The notes beneath the pieces are model-generated. The model was not told the origin of the DNA. It was given only the letters and a program-made list of their open reading frames with translations, and made no database searches. From Cymbomonas tetramitiformis (taxonomy: Eukaryota > Chlorophyta > Pyramimonadophyceae > Pyramimonadales > Pyramimonadaceae), in NCBI GenBank assembly GCA_001247695.2, contig LGRX02024601.1, positions 23,687 through 87,686 of the forward strand: a stretch of 64,000 nt of DNA, written 5' to 3'. Position numbers and translations under genes: made by a program. Of the stretch, positions 48,978 through 58,307 are shown piece after piece. Positions within the stretch are counted from its first letter, which is position 1. Every line of letters starts with the position of its first letter.

Positions 48978-51410
48978 CACGATAGAGACTGGTTACAGTA
49001 CGAGGATGGATTTATGTATTGTTCAGTATGTCAACAACATAATTGTGACAATTCTTTCACCAGAGGTTGCTCTAGCATTCGTTTGCTTGGCATTCGTGAG
49101 CATGAAAATGAACGGAATCATATATTTTCAGTAGAACGCTGCCTCAAAGATCGCGAGCAGTGGAATATCGCCCAAAAAAACGCTATCTTGCGCGAGAAAA
49201 TCGGAATTCTCAACTGTTTCAGCATGGCATACTTATTAGCAAAGGAGGATATCGCTATGTTTAAATTTGGCTCTTTCTTGCAGGGTACAGAATGTCTATA
49301 CACTACAGATGATCTCACCACCTCCGTGAATATTGGGGTGGAGGAGTATAGGAATAAAGATGCCGCTCATGAATTCATCATTTGCTTAGCTGATTCTATC
49401 CGAGATTCTATCTTGGAGGATATCCGCCTCTCCCCAGTGTATTCTATTGGCGTTGATGAGAGCACAGACATATCTACTGTTGAGGAAATGGTTCTTTATT
49501 CTTGGTTTTTGAAAGCTGGGGAACCTGTGGTCCGACTTTTAGGTCTGTACGCAATGCCTAAAGCTGACGCGGAGACCATATCCGCAACTATCCGAGAAAA
49601 AGTTCTTGGCTACGATCTTGAGGAACAGAGTTTTGTGGCTTTTGGCAGTGACGGGGCTAGTGTGATGACTGGATGTGAGAGTGGTGTGGGAGTTAGGCTG
49701 CGCAAGACTGTGATGCCCCACATGCTTGCTTTTCACTGTCTCGCACACAAGTTAGCCTTGTGCTCTAAGGATGCTGCGGATGGTATCATGTACTTTGAGA
49801 ATTTTGACACCAGCCTTCATGCTATTTCTACCTATTTTGCTCGCTCAGGACTTCGAAAAAAGAGCTTTTGTGATCTTCAGAAGGAGTTGGGATTTGACAC
49901 ACCTACCGGGATAGCAAAAGATGTTGAGACTCGTTGGTTGTCTAAAGGGTTGTCGGTGGAATCAGTCTTCAGAACTTTGCCTGCTTTGATAGAGGAGTTC
50001 CAGAGTGCGGCCGCACACAGTGACGTGGCTAAAATGCTACCTTCACAGGTGACCTCTTTTCAGTTTTTGGGGACTTTATGCTTCTATAAAGATATTTTAC
50101 ACAAGCTGAACTCTCTCAGCAAGTGTTTTCAGTGTGACGTTATCGACTTTGAGGTTGCTGCAGACCTTGTTCACGGCACGCGGGTGGGCTTAGAAGCATT
50201 TTACATTAATAGTCAGAAGCCCGGTGGTATTACTTTGAAGGGGTTTTTGCGTGCTATGGATACTGCAGAAGAGGGTTCAACAACCTTTGAGTATCAACAC
50301 GAAAGGGGCGCTGTGCAAGTAACCTTTAGCACAGAAGAAGTTGACTCGCTTTTTTTACATACGAAGTTATTTGCTACCAGCCTACACTCGGAGTTGGGAG
50401 AGCGGTTTCCTTCTCAACCTATCATGGACGCGTTGGATATTTTCAGCCCAAAGAAGTTTCCACGAGTACAGGACTCTATTGATGCTTATGGTGACGATAA
50501 GCTCGAGACGTTGATTGATCACTACTGTGAGGTTCACCAGGGATCTGACATTATGGGACCGCTCGTGAATGCCCAAAAGTTAAAAGCTCAGTGGGAGGAT
50601 ATGAAGCTCGTGATGTTTGGGGCTAAAGTGTGGGAGCAGACATTTCAACAATTTTGGGCGCCTCGTTTGACAAATCCCTCTGAAGACTATGCAGATCTCC
50701 TCTTTCTGGTTAGTATTCGTATGATCTTACCCTTGAATACTGCGTGCTGTGAACGTGGATTTTCGAAGATGAAGTTGATCAAGACTTATTTGAGAAACAG
50801 ATTGCATGATACTACCTTATCTGCGCTCATGATGATCAGCATCAATGGTCCTGCAGTATCAGATAAGAAGGCAGTGCACGATTTGTGCTATTCAGCTTAC
50901 ATGAAATGGAACACTCTTAAGAAGCGAACCTCTCAACGGTCTAGTTTGAAGGCTCGCAAGAAGCAGCATTACCGCGGAAAGCCCATTCGTTCAAGACGGG
51001 AAGACGTATCGACACTAGGGTGCACTGTGGTATCTGGGATGCTGGACGATGCGTATTACACAATTGAGGACGATTTGGAAGTGGCCCAAGATGCTGGCGC
51101 AGTAAATGTTGATGAACAGGGTGAGTCAGATAACGAGGCAGATACTGCAGAAGACATTGCAGAGGAATGGTGCACAGATGTCATGGAGGCTCCAGAAGGA
51201 TGGTTGCTGCAAGTGACCGCACCCACTACATTGACACACGCCTCTTTGAAGAAGACGGCCAAGATAGCTCATCGTTTCAAAAACTCTTGGTGTGTAGGAA
51301 AGTACAAGTATATTTGTTCCACTGGTGAGAACAAGGGGTTGAAAGCAGTATATTATTCGCCACGACACCTGAAATTGACGAGACCCCTCTGGTCTAGGTT
51401 CAACCGCTGA
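47994..51410 (+). CDS. hAT-family transposase (TTF zinc finger / DUF4371-type), 1,138 aa
   Basis: Single uninterrupted ORF. Residues 1-328 lie in the left TIR: a hydrophobic N-terminus resembling a signal peptide, then a duplicated ~64-residue module (YFGSRRVLVHPEHSY and YFGTRRVLLHPDHSY, each ending TWGRR/Q), then a basic linker. From about residue 335 comes a TTF-type zinc finger (MYCSVC at 341-346, ending REHENERNH). The RNase H-like catalytic core follows, with VDESTDIS (Asp about 488), FGSDGASVM (Asp about 553), FHCLAHKLAL, and the hAT dimerisation region with NTACCERGFSKMK (Glu about 920). All three presumed DDE residues are present, so the protein looks capable of activity. The true start may be downstream of 47994, since a secretory leader makes no sense for a nuclear enzyme. 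Confidence 0.88.
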   Translation: MKPFSAKLFGFLIVLCVSSLSTFLGAVEIVPASQEEPSTSSSRSTNALGALIEDFVSDANPSDIGGSLTLNEEVPPTPIVYFGSRRVLVHPEHSYSTNDDFSFITSDAPVLERDVRLLTWGRQETQNFSVDLTNDVEEVHPHTIPITYFGTRRVLLHPDHSYGIEEYGLIVRDVPFSTQHASAFTWGRRSDAAQAISTTNCSASRMQDSQTRPNSFLSWRPNAAPLTKRAVVIRSKIASKTTKLAKRSQQNSTASLQAASQPSCSYRAPGSRSDTVEAVAQPKQATQTASDESALTTTVGKKASSKRKRDSAVEPRPEGSRQFQVSWRHDRDWLQYEDGFMYCSVCQQHNCDNSFTRGCSSIRLLGIREHENERNHIFSVERCLKDREQWNIAQKNAILREKIGILNCFSMAYLLAKEDIAMFKFGSFLQGTECLYTTDDLTTSVNIGVEEYRNKDAAHEFIICLADSIRDSILEDIRLSPVYSIGVDESTDISTVEEMVLYSWFLKAGEPVVRLLGLYAMPKADAETISATIREKVLGYDLEEQSFVAFGSDGASVMTGCESGVGVRLRKTVMPHMLAFHCLAHKLALCSKDAADGIMYFENFDTSLHAISTYFARSGLRKKSFCDLQKELGFDTPTGIAKDVETRWLSKGLSVESVFRTLPALIEEFQSAAAHSDVAKMLPSQVTSFQFLGTLCFYKDILHKLNSLSKCFQCDVIDFEVAADLVHGTRVGLEAFYINSQKPGGITLKGFLRAMDTAEEGSTTFEYQHERGAVQVTFSTEEVDSLFLHTKLFATSLHSELGERFPSQPIMDALDIFSPKKFPRVQDSIDAYGDDKLETLIDHYCEVHQGSDIMGPLVNAQKLKAQWEDMKLVMFGAKVWEQTFQQFWAPRLTNPSEDYADLLFLVSIRMILPLNTACCERGFSKMKLIKTYLRNRLHDTTLSALMMISINGPAVSDKKAVHDLCYSAYMKWNTLKKRTSQRSSLKARKKQHYRGKPIRSRREDVSTLGCTVVSGMLDDAYYTIEDDLEVAQDAGAVNVDEQGESDNEADTAEDIAEEWCTDVMEAPEGWLLQVTAPTTLTHASLKKTAKIAHRFKNSWCVGKYKYICSTGENKGLKAVYYSPRHLKLTRPLWSRFNR

Positions 51411-52340
51411 ATCGCGTTTGCGTTTGCTACTAGCCTTCTTGCCTACTGTTGTTGTGAGGGCGGACTCATCTGATGCTGTCTGAGTAGCTTGTTTGGGTTG
51501 GGCGACTGCCTCAACCGTATCGGAGCGAGAGCCTGGCGCACGGTATGAGCATGATGGCTGTGAAGCTGCCTGTAAAGAAGCGGTAGAATTCTGCTGAGAC
51601 CTTTTAGCTAGCTTTGTAGTTTTCGATGCAATTTTGCTTCTAATAACCACAGCGCGTTTGGTCAAGGGGGCAGCGTTTGGTCTCCAGGAAAGAAAAGAAT
51701 TCGGCCGAGTTTGAGAGTCTTGCATTCTCGAGGCGGAGCAGTTTGTGGTGGATATAGCTTGCGCAGCATCTGAGCGTCGCCCCCATGTAAATGCGGAAGC
51801 GTGCTGCGTGGAGAAAGGAACATCGCGAACTATTAAACCACATTCTTCGATGCCGTAGCTGTGATCAGGGTGAAGCAAAACACGGCGTGTGCCAAAATAT
51901 GTAATAGGTATAGTATGAGGGTGTACCTCTTCCACATCATTGGTGAGATCCACCGAAAAGTTCTGTGTCTCCTGTCTACCCCAAGTTAATAGTCGAACAT
52001 CACGCTCTAGCACAGGCGCGTCTGAGGTGATGAATGAGAAATCGTCGTTCGTTGAATAACTGTGTTCAGGGTGAACTAGAACACGTCGCGAACCAAAATA
52101 CACGATGGGAGTAGGTGGAACTTCTTCATTCAAGGTTAAAGAACCGCCAATATCGGAAGGATTGGCATCGGAAACGAAGTCTTCGATGAGGGCGCCCAAC
52201 GCATTTGTAGAACGAGAGGATGAAGTTGAGGGTTCCTCCTGTGAAGCCGGAACAATCTCGACAGCTCCAAGGAAGGTGGAAAGGCTGCTGACACATAATA
52301 CTATGAGAAAACCAAAAAGTTTCGCCGAAAACGGTTTCAT
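51126..52340 (-). CDS. Truncated transposase ORF read from the right TIR, 404 aa
   Basis: Begins with the same ATG as the full transposase and shares its first 328 residues, then crosses into the unique core and reads 76 unrelated residues antisense to the transposase 3' end. It lacks the zinc finger and the catalytic core. If transcribed, its mRNA would be complementary to the 3' end of the transposase mRNA. Whether it is expressed or merely a consequence of the long inverted repeat is unknown. Confidence 0.5.
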   Translation of the reverse strand: MKPFSAKLFGFLIVLCVSSLSTFLGAVEIVPASQEEPSTSSSRSTNALGALIEDFVSDANPSDIGGSLTLNEEVPPTPIVYFGSRRVLVHPEHSYSTNDDFSFITSDAPVLERDVRLLTWGRQETQNFSVDLTNDVEEVHPHTIPITYFGTRRVLLHPDHSYGIEECGLIVRDVPFSTQHASAFTWGRRSDAAQAISTTNCSASRMQDSQTRPNSFLSWRPNAAPLTKRAVVIRSKIASKTTKLAKRSQQNSTASLQAASQPSCSYRAPGSRSDTVEAVAQPKQATQTASDESALTTTVGKKASSKRKRDSAVEPRPEGSRQFQVSWRIIYCFQPLVLTSGTNILVLSYTPRVFETMSYLGRLLQRGVCQCSGCGHLQQPSFWSLHDICAPFLCNVFCSICLVI

Positions 52341-52798
52341 TTTTACGCAAATATATTCAAAACTGACGTCAATACCTCGAGCTGCTGAGGATACACATTA
52401 TTTTGTTGAATTGTTGTAGTCTCAAAAACCTAAATGAACATGGTACCACATGCTACCACACAGGTAAAACCATGCGTAAGTGAACATGCGATGGCCACGT
52501 GAATACCAGATATTAATGAATAGGGACCATCGATTTTCCAGATTCCGTCAATATCGAAAATATCGTTCGGCCAGAGTTCGGCCAGCCCAAACATTGCTCG
52601 GCCTGACCACTCAGGGGCCTCCAAGGTCACAAAAACGACATCCGGCCTGCCTTCGGCCAGGAAGGCCAGCAAGATTTTCGGCGCTTTTGACCTCCGACGT
52701 GACTCGGCCCGAAATCAAATTTCCCTTCGGCCCGCCTTCGGCCCGAGCCTCTGTGACACGGCCCCGGGCCGGCCAATCCCAGTAAGATATCTTCCCTG
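51357..52798 (-). repeat. Right long terminal inverted repeat of the hAT element
   Basis: Reverse complement of 47536-48977, of exactly equal length. It therefore carries a second inward-facing copy of the promoter region and of the first 328 transposase codons. Its innermost 54 bp also encode, on the + strand, the last 17 codons and stop of the full transposase. Confidence 0.92.
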
Positions 52799-52801
52799 CT
52801 G

Positions 52802-53277
52802 AACAAGGCCGATCGATGATGTTTTCTTCGACGTCAAGCAGCACCTTGAGGGGCTCGAGGCCCCAGAGTCGATCACCGAGGAGCGAATTGCGAAAGTCAA
52901 AAAAGCGCAAGCGGCAATCCAGGAAGGTATGCTCTGGGCTGAAGAACAGGCCCAAATTATTGACATAGCGTTTAAGTTTGGATGGCCTACGGCCCAAGAG
53001 TTCGAGGGAGAGCCAATCGTGGCTACTGACAGAGGAGCAAGAGAAGAAGTTGAAAAAAACCAAGAAGGCTATAGCTGAGCGCGCGGCGAAGCTTGAAAAA
53101 GAGAGGAATGCTAAACGCACTCGCGTCAATGACAGCAGGCCGTTTGCAGGCGGACGCAATCGCGGTACTCAGCCTGTTGTGCAGGGTAGAGCTTGCTTTA
53201 TTTGTGGTTCTCCGGACCATATCTCGCCCCAATGCCCACAGAATGGTGGCAAGGGGAAGGGAGGAAAAGGACGTTGA
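52802..53277 (+). pseudogene. Gag-like protein with CCHC zinc knuckle, frameshifted
   Basis: From 52802 one frame reads a hydrophilic helical sequence (DDVFFDVKQHLEG, ITEERIAKVKKAQAAIQEG) to about 53025. The protein-like reading then switches frame (LTEEQEKKLKKTKKAIAERA) and ends with the CX2CX4HX4C knuckle CFICGSPDHISPQC at about 53191-53232, followed by a Gly/Lys tail. A one-base indel near 53025 explains the switch. The first half begins right at the hAT boundary, so its N-terminus is lost. Confidence 0.7.
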
Positions 53278-53729
53278 ATGTTAAACCGCTTCCTGCGGTA
53301 TGGCGTCACTGGGTCTCCAGTGGTCGCGGAACTCCGGCTTATAGCCCGAGAGACTCGCCGGCTTCTCGCCCGCTTGAGTAAGTAAAGTAATGAGAGCAAT
53401 CGTGATGTTAATTCGTTTCTAATGGTTTTAGGGTTCGCTCCTTCGCCCGAGTTCCAACGTCGCGGTGTAATTCCGCTGTGAGGAATCTTTTCGTAACCTT
53501 CCGGCACTTTGATTGTATGTTAGATGCACGCATAATGTTTGCAATTGCTTGAGGAATCTCCCTTGTGGCCGCTTTGACTCGTTTTTCCAATCCTCGATCA
53601 CGTAATTCTCTTGAGACGCGGCGCCACACGACGGGCTGTCAACCAATTCCTTGATTTCTTTTGGATCGGCTTCGGCTTTTTCGGAGATTAGGTGAGTTAG
53701 CTTAGTAGGTTCGGTGTGTTGCATAATTT

Positions 53730-55652
53730 GTGGACTGCCCGTCGGAGTTCGACGAGGCTCCAGCCACGGAGGTCTCGGGGGTCCCGGAGGTCCTGAGGAT
53801 CACAGGCAGGCTGAGACAGCGAGTTGGTTTCTGGAGATCCTTCGCCTCCGCTTTGGTGGTGACGTGGATCCTTTTTGGCGTCCCGCTCACTTGGATTGCG
53901 GGCCCCCCGCCTAGCCGGTTCTCGGCTAATGCACCTTCGGCTTTGGCAGAGGCAGAGTTTGTTACAGAGGCAGTATTTGGCTTGGTTAAGTCTGGCGCAG
54001 CAGAGGAGTGGCTCACTCAGCCCACAGTGGTGTCACCGTTAGCAGTGGCTTACAGGGACATGGGCCCAGATAAGCCGCCTAAGAAGCGGCTTATTTGGAA
54101 TGGCAGGTATGTCAATTCTTTCATAGTAGTCCAGAAGTTCAAGTACGAATCTCTGGCTATTGTGAGAGACTTGCTTTTCTGGCGAGGCTCTCTCTGGTCT
54201 TTTGACCTGACTTCGGGCTATCACCACGTAGAGTTACACAAGGACTTCCACACCTACGTGGCTTTTAGCTGGCAGGAGAGGTTCTATGTGTTTAAGGCTC
54301 TGCCTTTCGGTCTGGCGCCTGCCCCTTACTTCTTCACCAAGATCACCAATGAGCTAGCCGCTCGGTGGAGGAGGCAAGGTGCAGGCTTGGTTCACTACCT
54401 GGATGATTTTCTTTTCATTCAGAGACCTTCTGGCAGGCCCTTTGCAGAGGAGCAGGCGGCAGTCCTTCGGGACGTGGAGGACAGTGGTTTCTTGGTCAAC
54501 CAGGAGAAGTCAGTTTTGGGTTTTCAGCAGTTGATTGAGTTCTTAGGAATTGGTATTGACTCTGTCAGAGGGGTGTTCTACGTGCCCCAAAAGAAGTGGG
54601 ACTCCTTTCAGGCTCGAGTGACAGATGCACTTGGTAGACAGTGGACCTCTCCCAGGGAGCTCTCCAGACTGGCGGGGAAGATTCAGAGCTTCAGCTTGGC
54701 CCTGGGCAAGGTGTGTCAGATGTTCTCTAGGGAGATGTACTTCGAGGTTGAGAGGCACACCTCCTGGGACAAGGCCACCAGGCTTACAGAGGAGGTGGCA
54801 GAAGAGCTCCGGTTTTGGCTTTCGGTGCAGAGGCGGCAGTTTGAAGCCCCTATCTGGCCAGTCTTTTTGGCTTTCAGAAACAGGATGTGGACAGATGCAG
54901 GTGGCACAGGCTGGGGAGCAGTCCTGGAGGCGGTTACAGGCAGGCTGGAGCAGGTCGCCAGGGGGCACTTGACCCTAGCAGAGCGGGAGGAGTCCTCCAC
55001 ACACAGGGAGATGGTGGGCTACTTGCATGCCCTTCGGTCCTTCTCGGGCTTTGTGGAGGGGGGTACACTTAAACTGTACACAGACTCTCAGGCAGGCTGT
55101 CAGATTTTGGACAAAGGCCGTAGCTCTAAGTATCGGCTTCATCGACTGGTGGTGAGCATCTTCTGGGAGTGTACCCGGCTGGGGGTGTCACTTTACCCCG
55201 TGTGGGTGCCTCGGGAGCTGAATGCTCAGGCGGACTATCTGGCAGGCATCTATGATGGGGATGACTGGCAACTGAATCCGTATTGGTTCAGGTGGCTTGA
55301 CGGACTCTGGGGTCAGCACACAGTGGACCGCTTTGCCACAGACAAGAATGCTTTGCTGCCTCGGTTCAACAGCAGGTGGTGGTGTCCAGGCTCGGAGAAC
55401 ATTGACTGTTTCTCCCTTACGGACTGGTGGCTTGAGAACAACTGGTGCAACCCCCCCTTCGGCTTGGTGGGTAGGCTCTTGGAGGTGCTCAGGAGGTTTT
55501 CAGCGGTGGCTACTATCATTGTGCCGTACTGCACTGGCAGGCACTGGTGGCCCATCCTCCGTCCAGACGGGCAACACTTTGCACCCTTCGTGCGGGACTG
55601 GAGGGAGCTCCCCAGGAATACTGATAAGGCTTCGCTAGTCTCAAGCGAATAG
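53730..55652 (+). CDS. DIRS reverse transcriptase / RNase H / methyltransferase-like protein
   Basis: About 640 codons. RT motifs: KKRLIWNGRYVN, FDLTSGYHHV (catalytic Asp about residue 159), FKALPFGLAPAPYFF and YLDD (about 223-226). RNase H residues: MWTDAGG, SSTHRE, LYTDSQ and NAQADYLAG, all acidic residues retained. The C-terminal part (DRFATDKNALLPRFNSRWW, then NPPFG) matches the DAM-like methyltransferase domain typical of DIRS elements. The frame has no early ATG; it opens with GTG and the first Met lies near 54060, so translation probably depended on frameshifting, splicing or a lost upstream start. The catalytic parts look intact. Confidence 0.88.
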   Translation: MDCPSEFDEAPATEVSGVPEVLRITGRLRQRVGFWRSFASALVVTWILFGVPLTWIAGPPPSRFSANAPSALAEAEFVTEAVFGLVKSGAAEEWLTQPTVVSPLAVAYRDMGPDKPPKKRLIWNGRYVNSFIVVQKFKYESLAIVRDLLFWRGSLWSFDLTSGYHHVELHKDFHTYVAFSWQERFYVFKALPFGLAPAPYFFTKITNELAARWRRQGAGLVHYLDDFLFIQRPSGRPFAEEQAAVLRDVEDSGFLVNQEKSVLGFQQLIEFLGIGIDSVRGVFYVPQKKWDSFQARVTDALGRQWTSPRELSRLAGKIQSFSLALGKVCQMFSREMYFEVERHTSWDKATRLTEEVAEELRFWLSVQRRQFEAPIWPVFLAFRNRMWTDAGGTGWGAVLEAVTGRLEQVARGHLTLAEREESSTHREMVGYLHALRSFSGFVEGGTLKLYTDSQAGCQILDKGRSSKYRLHRLVVSIFWECTRLGVSLYPVWVPRELNAQADYLAGIYDGDDWQLNPYWFRWLDGLWGQHTVDRFATDKNALLPRFNSRWWCPGSENIDCFSLTDWWLENNWCNPPFGLVGRLLEVLRRFSAVATIIVPYCTGRHWWPILRPDGQHFAPFVRDWRELPRNTDKASLVSSE

Positions 55653-56219
55653 ATATGATACACGCGAGGTTATTATGGAACGATAATAACTCACGCAGCG
55701 TAAGTGCGGGTGATGAGTGCAGTGCTTCGTCCGAAGTGACTGCTGTAGCTCAATGCTACCTCATTATACGCAATGCCGCCCTGCATCTCATAGATGTCAC
55801 CGCAATCGGGTTGTGAACCCAAGGCATTGGTTGAACAATCAGTATCGGCTGAACGAATAAGCCATATGATACTCACATGCTTGTTCAGAACATGCTTGAA
55901 GCGAAGATGAGTTTTCTCCGAACCATTCGGTACTTCAAGACTCCATCTTGCTTTGCCATCTCGAGTCCAGTATACTGGCCTCTCGATGACAGGTGTCACT
56001 CAAGTCTCACCTTGAGTAAATGACATATGATATGACTGTACATGTCATAGTCGACCGTACTGACGACTGTCTGTCATTATAATATATGCCATGACTCGAC
56101 ATGACATGACATGACATGACATGACATGACATGGCATGACATGTCTGACAAGAATGACACGTATGACATGTATGACATGTATGACACATGTGTCATCGGT
56201 CATAACCCTGACAGATACG
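55653..56219. other. Spacer between RT and recombinase; minus-strand ORF and microsatellite
   Basis: Holds an unrecognised 102-codon minus-strand ORF (55999-55691) and an (ATGAC)n-type microsatellite at about 56085-56135 continuing as irregular ATGACAC(G/A)T repeats to 56195. Possibly a later insertion into the retroelement, but no boundaries were found. Confidence 0.4.
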
Positions 56220-58001
56220 GCAGAGGCCCTGTTCCTGCCTGGTGCGGGCCGGGCTAATGAGAGAGCCGTGGGCCCGCCTAACTTCAGGGTGATGGCTCTG
56301 CGGGTGGACTTTTGGGCATGAGCAGGAGGGCATCTGGACTCGGCCTTCTGGAGGCAAGTGGAGGTCAGCCCTAGGGACCCCTTGGAGCAGGAGCTGCTGA
56401 GGAGCATGAATCTGGACATGGTGACCACCAGGGCAGTGGGCAGCTGGTGTAATAGTTACTTGGGAGCATTCGGGAGATTCTCCAGGTGGTGTGCAGCCAG
56501 ACAGCCACCGCGGGAGTGTTGCCCTGCACTGCCGGTGATAGTGGCATAGTATCTGAGGTTCGTCATGGACAGGGCCGACACTTTCTCAGTGGTTAACAGC
56601 CTTAAGGGCGAATTGCCATACTGCTCATACTGATCCTGTTTTCTAGGAACTTATTTTCACGTTTTCGGCAATAACTCAAGTTCTAGACATCCATTTGCCA
56701 CGATTCTTCGCATATCTTATATTGCGGAACTAGATGGATGATATGGCACTTCATTATCACTCGCAACGTATGTGCACACATGAATATATGTGACCCATCA
56801 TCACCATACTTAAGGAAATTCTGTTGAACAGCTGTTGGGGGCATTTTTGGGCATGCGCCATGAACATGCCACCACTATTGACTTGATGTTATGAGTGGGC
56901 GATGCCGTATCATGGTGTATACCAATGGGGGGAAATATCGTATCCTTGATTTGAAGCCTTTAGAGCACTCTCCATAGAGTACGCTTTTGTCACCTGGCAG
57001 CAGAACACCCCTGCACTTTCCAAAAAGTCCTCCACTCGATAAACCGAGTTTGGTGGGCATTGAAGGGTTGAGGGACCTCGCCCAAGTCCCCAATATGGAC
57101 ACTAATACTTCATAAATATCCAATAGTTGACTACCGTGGTAGTTATGGATGTTTCCGCCCTCATACTGATCCCATACTGCTAAAAACGAATTCGCCCTTA
57201 CGGTGTTAAGACAACATCGGGGGCTATCCACGCGGTGCATGATGTGGCTCTGGTACCGAGGGACCAGAACCCCACCAAGACTGAGCTGTGCAAGGCAGTT
57301 CGGGAGCAGGCTCGGAGGAAGTTCGGGCTAGGTGTGAAGAATAGGAAGGCAACCATGCCCGTCGTGCTTTTGGCCACCGGCATCAGGATGTACCACACAG
57401 ACAGCAAAGGCAGGTTCTCCATCATCAGACTGACGGTGGCATGCATGGGGTCAGTGATGTGGGCGGGATGCCTGCGGTACTCGGACATGAAGATGATCTG
57501 GGTTGGGGCAATGAGGTTCTATCCGACCCACATGGTCTTTCTCCTGACATCCAGGCAGAATGACCAGGACTGTGAGGGTGATGTGGTGTACGTGGCCCGT
57601 GGGGGGAAGCATTTCTGCCCGGTGGATCTCTCACACTCTCGGAGCGGCTTATCGAGGCGGGGCAGCTGTCAGGGTCAGTGAACCTGTTCCAGGGCTGGGA
57701 CGGCAGGAAGGCCGTCAGGGACCCTCAGGTGCCTCTGAATGGCAGGCACATGGATTACCACGCCTGCAGGCGTGAGGTCATCAGGATGGTGGCTCAGGCA
57801 GCGGGTAAGACGGAAGCAGAGACCATGGCAGTTTTTGGGACCCAGAGCATGGGATCTGGTGGAGCCACAGTCGTGGCCCAGAAGGTGTCATTCGCCGAGT
57901 TCATGCGGCATGGGCACTGGATGACCCAAGCAGCAGCCATGAGGTACATCCAGCCGTCCACCGAGCAAAGGGTGGCAGTGACAGCAGCAGCTGAGTACTA
58001 G
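56220..58001 (+). pseudogene. DIRS tyrosine recombinase, multiply disrupted
   Basis: N-terminal core-binding part in one frame: GAGRANERAVGPPNF, a TGA at 56319-56321, LRSMNLDMVTTRAVGSWCNSYLGAF, a TAG at 56547-56549, then YLRFVMDRADTF. A 598-bp insertion (56603-57200) follows. The frame resumes with GVKTTSGAIHAVHD and the first catalytic Arg context GCLRYSDM (about 57473). An extra base near 57640 shifts frame into ERLIEAGQL, then MRYIQ with the presumed Tyr. The usual HxxR of the family is replaced here (TQSMGSGGAT), removing two catalytic residues. Clearly inactive. Confidence 0.8.
56603..57200. mobile_element. Small TIR element inserted in the recombinase
   Basis: Bounded by TAAGGGCGAATT at 56603-56614 and its exact reverse complement at 57189-57200. 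If the outer TA is a target duplication, the TIR is 10 bp. Direct CATACTG words occur just inside both ends. It separates two parts of the recombinase that are contiguous in family members. A minus-strand frame (GGLFGKCRGVLLPGDKSVLYG) inside is open but unrecognised. MITE-like. Confidence 0.6.
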
Positions 58002-58130
58002 ACTGCCGAGCCGTGCCGTCGCACTGGCCAAGACTGACGTGCAGTAGCCTGTAGCACTATGTGCTGGCCAGTATGTGTGCCTGCGGGCTATTATTGGTAT
58101 TATTGCCCGCTGTATGATCTTTGTTTTGTC

Positions 58131-58307
58131 TCCGTGACATGCATCTTGCTTTACAGGTGTGATTATTGGGTAGTTAGGGTAGATAGGGTAGCTAGGGGGG
58201 TCCGTAGGGTAGGTGTGTCACATAACTGGATGTTATGTGTCACAGTGCAGCGAGCGGAGCGAGAGGTGCTGTGTCACATAACTCTGGTTATGTGACAGAC
58301 CGGACCG
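58131..58307 (+). repeat. 177-bp direct repeat, copy 1
   Basis: Begins TCCGTGACATGCATC and ends GACAGACCGGACCG. Contains a degenerate TTAGGG-like run (GGGTAGTTAGGGTAGATAGGG) and two hairpin-forming motifs around CACATAAC...GTTATGTG. Appears identical to the copy 405 bp downstream. Confidence 0.9.

Larger units (their letters stand above)
47536..52798 (+). mobile_element. hAT-type DNA transposon with 1.44-kb terminal inverted repeats
   Basis: A 5,263-bp element bounded by CAGGGAAGATATCTTACTGG and its exact reverse complement. The inverted repeats extend 1,442 bp on each side (47536-48977 and 51357-52798) with only scattered substitutions, leaving a unique core of 2,379 bp with the catalytic part of the transposase. 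The CAGGG terminus and the protein fit the hAT superfamily, whose TIRs are normally 10-30 bp. The 8 bp outside the two ends do not match, so no target-site duplication is visible. The right flank enters a DIRS-type Gag sequence. Confidence 0.88.

Noticed and set aside
55691..55999. LTR-retrotransposon polyprotein tail on the minus strand
   Set aside because: A brief resemblance to copia-type C-termini did not hold: no RNase H or conserved KH-I-D motif is present.
56603..57200. Cloning-vector artefact, because AAGGGCGAATT/AATTCGCCCTT resembles TA-cloning vector junctions
   Set aside because: The 570 bp between are not vector-like, the left side lacks the full EcoRI word, and the arrangement fits a TIR insertion with TA flanks; still worth a read-level check.
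58155..58200. Interstitial telomere repeat
   Set aside because: Only a few degenerate GGGTAG/TTAGGG words inside a 177-bp repeat, not a tandem telomeric array.
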